Source: Azadirachta indica
Lineage: Eukaryota; Streptophyta; Magnoliopsida; Sapindales; Meliaceae
DNA length: 64,000 nt
Assembly (NCBI GenBank): GCA_022749755.1
Contig: CM040445.1
Location: 9,383,182 to 9,447,181 of the forward strand
Direction: 5' to 3'
Shown here: in pieces, positions 24,699 to 36,070 of the stretch
How positions within the stretch are numbered: the stretch's first letter is position 1
Layout of the letters: each line of letters begins with the position of its first letter
The notes under the pieces: model-generated
What the model saw: only the letters and a program-made list of their open reading frames with translations
The model's database searches: none
What the model was told of the DNA's origin: nothing
Made by a program: the position numbers and the translations under genes

Positions 24699-25910
24699 AT
24701 GATTTCATTACTTCCTAGTTTTCATCGTTTAGAATTTAAGAGTCCTTACATGCATCTTAAAGAATTCGAAGAAGTTTGTGCCACTTTTAATAACCAATCT
24801 TTTACTGATAAAATTGTTAGGCTAAAATTATTTTCTTTTTTATTAAAAGATAAAGCAAAAATTTGGCTTAACATTTAAAACTTAGATCAATTGGCACATG
24901 GCATGAAATGCAAGGTAAATTCTTGAAAAAAAATTTTCCAACACATAAGACCAATGCTTTGAAAAGGCAAATCCAAAATTTTTCTCAAAATTCAAACAAA
25001 GCATATTTCCAATGTTGGAAAAGATTTAAGATTTGTTAAGTTCTTGTCCAAATCATGATTTTGAAAAATAGCGCATTATAAGTTTCTTTTATAAGGGATT
25101 AACACTTGAAACAAAGCAATTTGTGGAAACAATGTTTAATGGTGAATTTCTTGACAAAAAACCTAAAGAAGCTTTAGAATACTTAGATCACTTGATTGAA
25201 AACTAACAATTGAGGCATAACACTAATTTATCTAAAAATTCAATTAGATTTAATCTTACAAATGTTAAAGGAAAATATCACCTTAATCAAGAAGATGATC
25301 TAAATGTTAGGATTGTTAATTTGGATAGAAAGGTTGACGTCATGGAAATATAGAGAGTTAAAGAAGCTAAATTTATGCAAAATGAAGAAATTTGCGGCAT
25401 TTGTGAAATTATAGGACACTCAACAAATTAATATCTAGATATTCTATTTTCAAATAAGCTTTTCATGAACAAGCAAATGCAATGAATAATTTTAGAAAGC
25501 TTTTTCCATCTTTCAAAAACTTTTAATCTCGGATGAAAGAATCATCCCAATTTTAGCTAAAGGAATGACAAGTGTATATAATGCCTTCTCAAGGTACATA
25601 CAATTTCCATTCTTATGCACCATCATGTTTGAAGAATCTCGAGGAGACATTTCATGCATTAATACAAGGGCAAACAAACATTATTAATCAAACTTCACAA
25701 GCTATTAATGGAATAAAAAATACATTGTCTACTTTGACTACTTCTTTGTGCACTCAGGAAAAAGGTAAGTTTCTTACTCAAACTCAACTTAATCCTTCTA
25801 GTCAATATAATGTTTCTAGTACAAGTGAAACTCAACTTGAAAATGCCAATTCCATTATAATTTTACTAAGTGGTAATGTTATTAACAAAACCATGCCTCT
25901 CAAGGACTAA
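24699..25910 (+). pseudogene. Athila gag remnant
   Basis: It opens with ATG at 24699 (MISLLPSFHRLEFKSPYMHL), then KEFEEVCATFNNQSF and LKLFSFLLKDKAKIWLN. This is the conserved N-terminal gag domain of Athila elements. Further matches are NKQFVETMFNGEFLDKKP-like pieces near 25115-25165. Stops begin after about 60 codons. The stretch 25572-25910 is an open frame (LKNLEETFHALIQGQ, TLSTLTTSL) that fits the gag spacer. Confidence 0.8.
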
Positions 25911-26600
25911 ATGCATAATGTTCAGTTAACGCAACATGGTAATGGTAAGGATGATGGTAAGCACAATGAAATTGAACCTTTCGTTGATAATAAATGCCAA
26001 ATCCTTGCTCCTTTTCCTCAGAAATTGCAACCAATTCAAAAGTTGAACCGAAATTTTGAAATCTTTAAACTTTTCAAGCAAGTTAAAATTAACATTCCTT
26101 TGTTAGATGCAATTAAGCAAGTTCCTTTTTACGCTAAATTTTTGAAAAATTTATGCACTATTAAAAGGAAGCTTAATATTCAAAAGAAAGCATTTTTAAT
26201 TGAGAATATTATTTCAATTATTCAACATAACACTCCATCAAAATATAAAGATATTGTTTGTCCAATCATTTCTTGTGTAATTGGAAACTTTAGGAGAAAC
26301 CATGCTTTACTTAATCTTCGTACAAGTGTTATTCTTTTACCATATTCGATGTATGAGCAATTAGTTGTAGATGAGCTTAAACCTACCTCTACAACACTAC
26401 AATTTGCTAATTGTTTTGTAAAAATGCCACAAAGAATACTTAAGGATTTGTTAATCTAAGTAGATAAATTTTACTTTCTAGTTGATTTTATTGTCTTAAA
26501 TACACAATCTGTCCTAACTCAAGCACCTAAAATTCTATCATATTAGAACGTCCATTTCTTGCCACATGTAATGCAGTAATCAATTGTAGAAATGGAGTTT
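25911..26600 (+). pseudogene. Athila protease region remnant
   Basis: An open stretch of about 180 codons contains INIPLLDAIKQVPFYAKFLK, KRKLN and CPIISCVIGN, then the place of the retropepsin active site. That site reads LNLRTS where the family has DLGAS, so the catalytic Asp is gone. VDELKPTSTTLQFANCFVK follows. The reading then breaks near 26457. Confidence 0.8.
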
Positions 26601-26919
26601 TAAAATTGTCCTTTAGAAACATAACATTGGAAATAAATGTCTTTGATATTTGCAAGCAACCTAATGAAAATGATAACATGCATGAAGTTAGTTATATTAA
26701 GGAATTTGTTCATGATTGCTTTAATATTTTTTGTTTATCCTTTGGATGCTTGTTTAAATGATTGCAATGATTTCAATTTGATGAAAATTTTGAAATGTCT
26801 TATATTTATTCTCTTTTAAAATCTTCTCAAGTTTTGGAAGTTTACCGATGGAGACCAAAATTTGAAGATTTATCTCAACATTCTGATAAATAATGCCATC
26901 GAGTGTTCAACCACCAAAA

Positions 26920-29720
26920 CTCGAATTAAAACCACTACCATCTAATCCCAAATATACTTTCTTGGGTGCCAATGAAATTTTTTGGTGATAATTTTTTCTA
27001 AATTCAATGCTCTTTAAGAATGTAAGTTGCTACAAATTTTGAGATTGCATAAACATGCCTTAGAATATACCATAGCTAACACAAAAGAAATTAGTCCTTT
27101 AATTTGCATGCCAAATCATTTAGATAAATACAATATACTCTAAATCCTAATATGAAAGAGGTAGTGAGAAATGAAGATTTCAAGCTTTAAATGTGAAGAT
27201 CATTTATACTATTTCTAATAGCACATGAATAAGTCCTACTCAAGTTGTACTTAAAAAATTTGGAGTTACTCTAGTCAAAAATAAAAATAATAAATTAATT
27301 CAAACTAGAATAATTATTGGTTGGAGAATATGCATTGACTATAGGAAACTCAAGTCAATTGCTAAGAAAGATCATTTCCCTTTACCAAATTGAAATTCAT
27401 GTCCAGAAGAAAAGACGACTTTCACTAGCTACCTTAATGGGAATCGAATTGAAATTGCACTTGAAGACCAAGAAGAAAAGACGACTTTCACTCCTATTTG
27501 AAACTTTTTATATAGAAGGATGCCTTTTGGAATGTGTCATGCACTAACTACATTTCAAAGATGCATGCTTAGTATTTTTAGCAACATAGTTGTACGATTT
27601 CTTGAGGTTTTCATGGATAACTTTTTTGTTTTTGGTGGTTCATTTGATGATTGTTTACTAACTTAGAAAAAGTTTTGACAAGGTGTGAAAAGCAGAATCT
27701 TGTACTTGATTGGGAAAAATATTATTTCAGGGTCACAATTGGTATTGCACTTAGTTATATTGTCTCATTCAAAGCAATTGAAGTGGATAAATGTAAAATT
27801 GAATTGATTTCCAACTTGCCCATTTTTAAGTTTGTTAAAGATGTTAGATTATTTATAGGATATGTTGGTTTTTATAGGAAATTTATCAAAGACTTTAGTA
27901 TTATATCAAGATTATTGTATAATATCTTATCAAAAGATGTTCTCTTTAAGTGGACTAAGCAATTTCAAGAAGCTTTTGTCAAACCTAAAAGCATGCTAAC
28001 ATTTACTGCTATCATGCAGATTCCTTACAAGATTTTACTTTTTGAAATCATGTGTAATGCCAGCAATTATGTTGTTAAAGCTGTCTTAGGACAATGAAAA
28101 GATAAAAAAATCTTATGTGATTTACTATGCTAGTAAAATTTGAATAGTCCTTAAATGAATTATTCTACCATTGAAAAGGAATTACTTGCAGTAGTTTTTA
28201 CATTGGATAAATTTAGATTTTATCTTCTCGGCTTACCCATTATCATTTTTAGTGATCGTGTTGTATTGAAATATCTTCTCTTAAAAAATGATGCTAAACC
28301 TAGATTTATTAGGTAGATTTACTATTTCAAGAATTTGATCTCACAATTCAAGATAAGAAAGGAATACAAAATATGGTTGCTAATCACTTGTCCAAATTTT
28401 TGTTTAACAAACCAATTGAGACAACACAACTTAATGACAATTTTCTTGATGAGCAATTTTTTAAGTGTTTTAGCTTTATCTTGGTTTACTGATATTATTA
28501 ATTTTCATGTTACAGGTCAAATCGCAAATCGTTGGAATGCTCAGGACAAGAAGCAATTTTTAAGGGAGGTATGCAATTTCTTTTAGGACGATCTATATCT
28601 TTTCAAATATTGCCTGACTAAATCATAAAGAATGTATACTTGGAAATGAAATTTAAAATATCATTTCTTTTTGTCATTTTGAAGCATGTGGTGGTCGTTT
28701 TTCTCCAAGAAAATTGCTATAAAAATCTTACAATGTGAATTTTATTGGCCCACCTTATTTAAAGACACATATGCATTTTGTAAAACTTGTGACAGTTGTA
28801 AAAAATTAGGTGGAATAACTCATAAAAATATAATGCCATTAAATCCTATTTTAATCATTGAAATATTTGATTTCAATTTCTTTTGAATACCAATACATTT
28901 GGTTGGAGTTGATTATGTTTCAAAGAAAGTAGAGGCAATGTCGTGCAAAACTAACAATCATAAAATTGTTTTGAAATGTTTGAAGGAAAACATTTTTTTA
29001 AAGATTTGGAGAACCCCAAGCTATAATAAGTGAGGGGGGTTCACACTTTTGTAATAGACTTTTTGATAATTTAATGAAAAAATATGAAATTATACATAAA
29101 GTCTCTGTTCCTTATCATCCACAAACAAGTAGACAAGTTGAACTTGTCAAAAAAGTGATAAAACATATTTTGGAAAAAATCGCGAACCCAAATCATAAAG
29201 ATTGGTCTTTAAGATTAACTAATACACCTTAGACTTATTGAATTGCTTTTAAATTACATCTTGGAATGTCTCCCTATATACTTGTTTTTGGAAAAGCTTA
29301 TTATTTACCTGTAGAATCAGAACATAAAGCTTTTTGGACCATTAAAATGTTTAATTTTAATTTAAACAAAGTAAGATCATTAAGAAAACTCCAATTAGAT
29401 GAGCTTAAAAAAATCAAGAATGAAGTTTATAAGAATTCAAGAATTTACAAAAAAAAAATGAAGGTGTTCATGATAAATGCATCAATAGAAAATCTTTTGA
29501 ACCTTCACAAAAAGTTCTTTTATATGATTCAAGATTGTATTTATTTCCTGGGAAACTTTATTTAAAATGGATAGGTCTTTTCACTATCAAGGAAGTTTAC
29601 CTACATGGAGTAGTTGAAATAATAATGTTTTTAAGGTTAATAGACATTGTTTGAAACCATTTTTTGAGAATTTTTGTACTGAGCTAGAATTAATCACGTT
29701 GGATGAGTCTGTTTATAAAA
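26920..29720 (+). pseudogene. Athila pol remnant: RT, RNase H, integrase
   Basis: Pieces in order are PPKLELKPLPSNPKYTFLGA (26922), WRICIDYRKLKSIAKKDHFP (about 27321) and RRMPFGMCHALTTFQRCM (about 27511). The active-site box follows as FMDNF instead of FMDDF. RNase H pieces are YSTIEKELLAVVFTLDKFRF (about 28161) and LKYLLLKNDAKPRFI. The integrase has FYWPTLFKDTYAFCKTCDSC (28740) and VDYVSKKVEA, and its C-terminal part is [20 protein letters not shown] (29266). RT motif A is damaged at 27400-27495, where a segment encoding EEKTTFT occurs twice. It is inactive. Confidence 0.85.
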
Positions 29721-30702
29721 TTTGATTTTTTTTCCTTTCTTTCTCTGACTACTTGCATGTATTTTTGTTGTGTTACTCTTTGTATGTTCTTCCTTTTACT
29801 TTATTAGTTTTGTTGTTTGTTTTTAGCATGTTTCCAGGTTAAGTGGCAGATAAAGGTATTCTGTGGCTCTTCAAGTGAGTTCTTTCAGTTACCCAAAATA
29901 ATTGATTAAAAAAAAAAAAGCCCTTTCTTCCCTTCCATTTTCTTTCTTTCTTCTTTTCAAAATGGATGACATATTTTCTAATTTACAAACATATTTTCCT
30001 CTTTTTCCTAGAGATGTTCTAATAAAAATGTACCAAACTAAGTGTGAAAGATTAAAAATGCTTATGAACAAAGGCATTCTTAAAAATGTGCATTGGATAA
30101 TTGAAGTAAAGGTCTAACTAGCACGTGAGTTTTCTAATTCATTTGTTTTACGCATGCTTGGGTTAGGTAAGAGTCTTTTACTAAAAAGTAAAGGGCAAAA
30201 AGGTTATAAATCTGTCATAAATGTGCTCGTTGGACCTGTAACAAGCAATGTGGCTTTGTAGGAATGATGTCTATAAATTGAGAAGATAAAATACAATTCA
30301 TAAAGGATAAGCTAAGTTGAGGCGCATCTTTGTGGATATATGGAACTAGAAATTCTTAATATGCTGACAATCCAAAAAGAAATAATCATTATAGTCTTGG
30401 GCATTTGACTTTAAAAGACACTATTTGCCAGTTTATAATAAAATTGAATGAGAAGCCAATCCTCGACTTATAGAGGGTGTTTTAGTTGTTACTAGACGTA
30501 AAATCAAAGGAAGATGTGAGCCATAATCATAACTATCTATAAATATTAATTTTTAACCGTCATTATTGAAATTTTTATGTTTTAGATTCCAATATTAGCT
30601 ATTATTTTTTACATTTTTATGTTTTCAAATTCAAATATTTGTGACAACAGTTGGCCTACCCTTATTGGTTTAATTAATCCATTTTCTTTTCAAGTTCTAT
30701 AA
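29721..30702 (+). other. unassigned stretch between Athila integrase and the LOG-family retrocopy
   Basis: A 66-residue stretch at 29922-30117 starts with an ATG-like context and reads KMDDIFSNLQTYFPLFP, DVLIKMYQTKCERLKMLM. An apparently related frame continues (FVLRMLGLGKSLLLKS). No family is recognised. It is not an evident envelope-like protein, since no signal peptide or membrane segment is seen. It could be Athila 3' sequence or part of the captured material. Confidence 0.3.
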
Positions 30703-31388
30703 ATGCAGCACCTCAGCTTCATTGACAAGGTAAAAGACTACAATAATAAAGGAGCTTCTGTTCATCAATTTAGAAACATTTGTGTTTTCTAGTCAAGCCC
30801 TGTGAAAGATGAAGAGTTTGTAAAAGCATAAGACAACCTTGGTCGAGTTTTAGTTGAGAGAAAATTTAACCCAATTTATGAGGAAGGTAGCCTTGGGTTA
30901 ATGAGGTGTGTGTCAGCTGCTGCACGTGTAAAAGGAAGTCAAGATATAGGTATCATACTAAAGGCTTTATCTGCAGGTAATATCATTGACAAAACAATTG
31001 GAAAAGAATTAACAATCTCAATAATGCATGAACGAATTAATAAAATGCTTGATTTTGCAGATTTTTTTATTTCCTTACCTAGTGGTTTTAAGACTTTAGA
31101 GGAAATTTTTCAAGTTGCATACTGGGCATAACTAACAAATTACCAAAAAATAGAATTGTTATATTTAATGGTTTCTTTGACAAGTTGTTGTCTTTTCTTG
31201 ATCATGCGATAGAATAGAACTTTATTTCACAAGTGACTCGCAAACTCTTTATCTCTGCTTTAACTACTAATGAGTTGATCAATCAATTGTAAAGTTTTGT
31301 ATATGAACCAGACCTAGCAATGGCCCGATTAGAATGGTCAAGTAAAAGCAATAAAAAGCAAAATTTGGATTTGTCACTCTATTTGTAA
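30703..31388 (+). pseudogene. intronless LOG-family pseudogene (cytokinin-activating phosphoribohydrolase family) inside Athila
   Basis: LOG enzymes release active cytokinin bases from nucleotide forms. Here about 225 codons align end to end: FRNICVF near residue 24, NLGRVLVERKFNPIYEEGSL, GLMRCVSAAARVKGS, ELTISIMHERINKM, DFADFFISLP, FKTLEEIFQVAYWA, then FNGFFDKLLSFLDHAIE and a basic tail before TAA at 31386. Genomic LOG genes have several introns and none is present here, so this looks like a processed copy. Damage includes a TAG in place of the Cys-Gly of the CGSS motif, further TAA stops, one frameshift near 31145 and more stops after it. The signature PGGxGTxxE is changed to PSGFKTLEE. It cannot encode an active enzyme. 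It lies between the integrase and the 3' LTR, in the same orientation as the element. Confidence 0.85.
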
Positions 31389-32480
31389 CTTTTTTAATCT
31401 TTTGGTTTTACTCAGCATTTTGTTATTTTTCTTCAGTTATTTTTGTTTAAATATATTTTAGGTTTTATTTATTTTTTAATAACTATCATGTTTTGTAATG
31501 TTCTCTATACTTCGCCTCTCTGCATTTAAATATTAGGGATAATGTTATAATCTAGTTAGGGAGAGTATAGTTAACACAGTAGTCTTTTTTTCTGTCTTAA
31601 AAAAAAACTTTAAATTTATAGTCTTTAAGGATGGTAAAATAAAGAATAATCTTAATTTTGAGATACATATTAGTAGATGTGTGCATTATCATTTGTTTTG
31701 ATTTTTAAATTTCATAGCAAAGGTTTTATCATTCACTTATCTTTTAATTGATGAAATCTATAAATGCTCACATCATCATCACATAACAAATTTTGCTTAA
31801 ATACTAAATTAGTAAGTATTCGTAAACTATCTTTCACACACATACACACTTTGATACATGATTGTGGATGACATATTGGAGTCTTGCAATACTTGAGTTT
31901 TTGTGTTTTGTCAAAGACAATAATTAAGGGTAACAAAAATATCCAAAAAAAGAAGAAAAAAGAGAAATAAATAAACAAATAAATAATTTTGACCAAAAGC
32001 TTTTATTTAGTAACTAGACTTCCTACCTAGTCAATAGTAAATATTCGTGTAAAATAATAAAGTTTTGTTCATAGCCTTAACTTAAGTAATTAAGTCTGAA
32101 AGGGTGTTTCAACACCTAATACGCCAAGGCTAATTGTTTTGGGAGTTATTAGCCTAAAGCTCGACATATGGGTTAAGGATATATTAACCAAAAAAAAAGA
32201 TAAAAATAATGTGCTCACAGAAGTTTACCTAGACAAAATTTAGAGCCAATATTATTTGGTCCTAATTAAGTCTTATAAGTATGTATTAGCTGTAAAGAGT
32301 ACAAAAAAAAGCTTTATTAATAGCTTGATCAATGAGTATTTGGCACATCAATAAAATTTTAAGTAAGAGTTTATTTATTTTGAGAAGATCAAAAGACGAA
32401 GAATGATGATTATCTTGGATGTAAATTCTAAAAATCAACTCTAAATAATATTACTTAGATTACTAGGGACTAGTAATAAG
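31389..32480 (+). other. Athila 3' noncoding region
   Basis: No protein is recognised. The piece attagggataatgttataatctagttagggag (31535-31566) resembles the AGGACAATG...TTTGGGGG-like block found before the 3' LTR of Athila elements. Confidence 0.45.
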
Positions 32481-32493
32481 CTAGCTAGAGGTG
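32481..32493 (+). other. polypurine tract region of Athila
   Basis: The sequence ctagctagaggtg directly precedes the 3' LTR start tgataac. It is preceded by actagggactagtaat, matching the usual Athila ending before TGATAA, though the G-run is decayed. Confidence 0.65.
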
Positions 32494-33828
32494 TGATAAC
32501 TGTTTAAAAATGTAGGTTTATTAAGAGAAAGATTATAGTTTTACACTTAAGAATGTTATCAAGTTCCTCAAAATTAAGCATTTTTCTTTACACTGAATTC
32601 TAAATAAGAATTGGACTTAATAATCGATTTTGCGCACGTTTTGTATGATGAGCATATTTTTTAATCTAAAATATCATTTAATACGATTTTTAGAATACAA
32701 GAATATGAACTCATTCCTTCACAAAAGTGTAAATTAAATATTAGACCAGTTCAATCACCTACTGGGTCAAAATCAGGCTTCAACAAAACTTAACTGCACT
32801 TAGGGTCAGCCCAAAATGGTTTTCGCATTTGAGCCTATCTTCCTAAATACGTACCAAAAAATCATACAATTAGATGTTTTGGAAAGCTATACACATAAAT
32901 CTTCAATGTTTATGTTTTACGTGTGTCTAAATTTAGAGTTCTAGGTTGTCAAAAGTAGCCATCATTTTAGAAGCTTGGTACAGAAAACCAAACTGAACAC
33001 CTTTACTCATTTTTAACATAACTTAGGCTGTACATAATTAATTTAGTTGAAATTTGGGCCATTGAAAATCTTATACATGCAACTATAATTTTGAAGAAGA
33101 CAACTTCAACAAATTCAGTAGATTCAATGGTCCAAAGTGTACTACAATTGGATAGAGTATGATTAAGTTGAAAAGTTGCGAACTTGTGTTCATACATGTG
33201 AAATATCACTTGTTTTGCCTATATAAAGGAAACGGTAAAAGTTATCTAGGACATCCTTTTTCTTTGTTTTCATTCTCCCTTTCTTAATTTAGTTTTAATT
33301 ACATAATGTATTGGTAAATTCGTAGTTAGGGCTAAGGGTGAAACTTTGATGTTTCTATAATAATTGTTCTTTGATCTTTTGTTTTGTACTTCATTGTTAA
33401 ACTTTTCAATTGATTGAATACTAGATTTTGCAAGTGTCTTTGGTTTGTTAGAAACCTCGATTCATTATTAACAAATGATACATTGATTGCTTAGATATTT
33501 TTCTACATATGAATGAGCAAGGCAACTTGTAGTCCTCACTATCAACTTAAAGGTTAGTTTTTTGGTTTCCTTTATTTCTTTGTGAAAAGATACTTTCACG
33601 TGCTTAAATGATATTCATTTTCCGATTAGATCACTCCTTAGTTAATTCTTAATTATGTTATAAAAAAGAATCAATAATAATTTTTTATGAATTTCTTGAA
33701 AGTGAATCTCTAATGCCTAATGCCTTAGTATTTGGAGACCAATTCTTTATGGATCGATACTCGAACTTCCAAATCTTTATTACTTAAGACAACCTATACT
33801 TGGTTATTACAAACTAAAAGTTGTAGGA
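32494..33828 (+). repeat. 3' LTR of the Athila element
   Basis: It starts tgataactgtttaaaaatg and ends with gttgtagga, followed by the duplicated aatat. It is collinear with 22841-24252 except for one deletion of about 75 bases. Confidence 0.92.
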
Positions 33829-33833
33829 AATAT

Positions 33834-36070
33834 ACAATATGATTATTAAATAAGTGACACAAAATGACACGATTATTATTCATGTCAATCTTTTCGAATC
33901 TAAACCCGTTTAATCACATCTATTTCATGACCTAAATTATCACCCCTACTGCATATAGGTCATTAAACTCCAATATATTAAGAATTAAAATCTTATATAT
34001 TAATTTTGTAATTTTTCTTATCAAATAGAGCTAGTAGCTTATTGATACCATATTGACAATTATTATTGACACGATTTCCCTTGACACTAAAGTTAGTTTC
34101 ATTATTTACTAGCTCAGGCTTTCTATATATTATGAACTAATACCTGAAAATTGAATTTGGGAGAAATTTACTCAAGCACCTGTCAAATTTTGACTAGTTG
34201 TATGCTTGAATAAGTATTGAAGTATGCTTGATGGGCTTTGATATCGCTGGGCCTTTGAATCTGAGTTGTGCTTTTGCACCTTTTTTGAGTTATCAAGAGT
34301 AACTCCTACCACGTCCCTTAGATCTCTCCTGATGACCCAAGGATTGTGATGTTGCAATCTTAGGAGATTAGGACAAATTGACTAGAGGAATACGTTTACT
34401 GTTGGCAAATGATATTTAATACGACACGATACTCAAATTATAGATCCATATTATGTGAGAACGATATAGCTTGAATTCCAATGCAAAGGAATCTAAACAA
34501 TAAGGGCAAGTTGCAACCAATGTAAGGTCAGATCAATATCAGATAAACTCATCCGTAGCGATATTTAATACTTCTACTTACAATCTGTCAAATCTAAGGT
34601 TTGTGGAAAGGTGTTTTTAGAGCCTAAAAAGTTACCAAGTTCACACCAATAAATGCAAGAAAGTGTAAGGATGTTAGGATGATATCTAAGGCCAATTTCT
34701 ACGCAGAAAATGGCTAGAAAACAAGGATTACTATAAGATTTGCTAGTTGGACATACGTGAAAGGAAGGATATTAATGTTGTCTAGGTGTTGTCTCAAGAT
34801 GATTCAAGGATTCTTATGAGTGTCTTATTAAGGAATAATGCCTCGTTATATAGTGTGTGATGTGTAATTATAGTGGAACATAACTTAGTCATATTATACT
34901 AGTATAATACAAGTTATCATCTTAAGACAAATCTTTGTCTACGAATAAAATGAGGTGTGAAAAGACTTGTCTTAAGATGTTATTTCTTATATTTTTAATA
35001 AAGTATTTATTTTTAATATTCAAAAGTTAATTAAAATAAAGTTTTTACCTAAAATTGACTCTAAGGTTTTTAGGCTATTGTGTTCTTTATATATTAGCTT
35101 AATCACATCATAGATCCATTAGGCCTATGTGCCCCCCTAAGTAGGTTAGACTAAGGTCATTATGTTGATTTGAGCTAAACTTGAGCCTACTCTTATCTTT
35201 CACGCTAGAACCCATAATTTAATCTCTGAAGAATGCTTAGGTCCGCTTGTACTTTTTTTATATATTACTTGCATAAAAGGACATAGTTTTGGTTTGAGTT
35301 TAGGTTCGAGCTAAGGTCAATTTGTAGGTTTTAACATTAGCCCCTTTGATCGAATGGCTTTTGTAGTCTTTATGGATGAGCAATGCATACAATCGATAAA
35401 GCATAGACTATTAGTAGTATTATATATTTCTTCTACAAACGCTGTCGTTTCTTTACTAATGGTATCTTATATTATGGATATGGAGGCACAATTATTTCTT
35501 TTGTAGCTGTTTGACCATGTTTTAACTTTCTTTTGCTCAATTATATTGCTTGTATGATATACTAGCCATTACTTTTGAATTAACCTTTCGACTTTCCAAT
35601 TTTACCAATAGTTATTAATGGTTTTACCGCATTGCTAACATTAGCTAACTAATTAATCAATAATTACCATTGGTTATAATTTGAAGTAACCATTCCAAAT
35701 TCTATTGCTATATATATTACTGCTTTTTCTCAAAATTCCAAATTTCTTCAACTTTCCATGATCTTCCCAAGCTTTTTTCTTTCTTTTTTGGTGTTTTATG
35801 CAAAATTCCTTTTTACTCGTGGCCCTTATGTCTCCACTTTCACAAGTATACATTTCATATAACTTTTACCTTTATACAATTTAGATAAGATATTATTTCT
35901 TTATAATGATCTTAAGTTCTTTTATATATGTTTCATTATACAATATTATTTGTCATTTAAAATCCATGAAAATAGTTAATGAAAATTAATTGAAAAAAGT
36001 TAGTATTATTTACTTGGCATGGTGAATTTTGATTTAAAGAACATCTTTTGTTTGCTATCTTTACAGCTTC
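33834..36070. other. noncoding stretch between the Athila element and the PMD relic
   Basis: No gene is recognised. Slightly GC-richer islands (about 34190-34370, 35090-35360) look like decayed transposon sequence, and 35090-35400 may be leader sequence of the PMD-bearing unit that follows. No terminal repeats were seen. Confidence 0.4.

Larger units (their letters stand above)
22841..33828 (+). mobile_element. Athila-type Ty3/gypsy LTR retrotransposon carrying a host-gene retrocopy
   Basis: An 11-kb element with 1412-bp and 1335-bp LTRs, a perfect 5-bp target duplication, a tRNA-Asp-type PBS, a gag and pol of Athila type, and a purine-rich tract before the 3' LTR. Every coding part is broken. 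By eye the LTRs differ at about one base in eight over a 280-base stretch, so the insertion is old. The right LTR lacks about 75 bases present in the left one near 24050-24125. Between integrase and 3' LTR, where Athila elements may carry an envelope-like frame, there is instead a LOG-family pseudogene (30703-31388). Confidence 0.92.

Noticed and set aside
30703..31388. LOG-family copy as a working gene
   Set aside because: Several stop codons, a frameshift and loss of the PGGxGT signature exclude function.
34172..34357. Minus-strand 61-codon open frame
   Set aside because: No homology recognised, no splice context, and it lies in transposon-like intergenic DNA.
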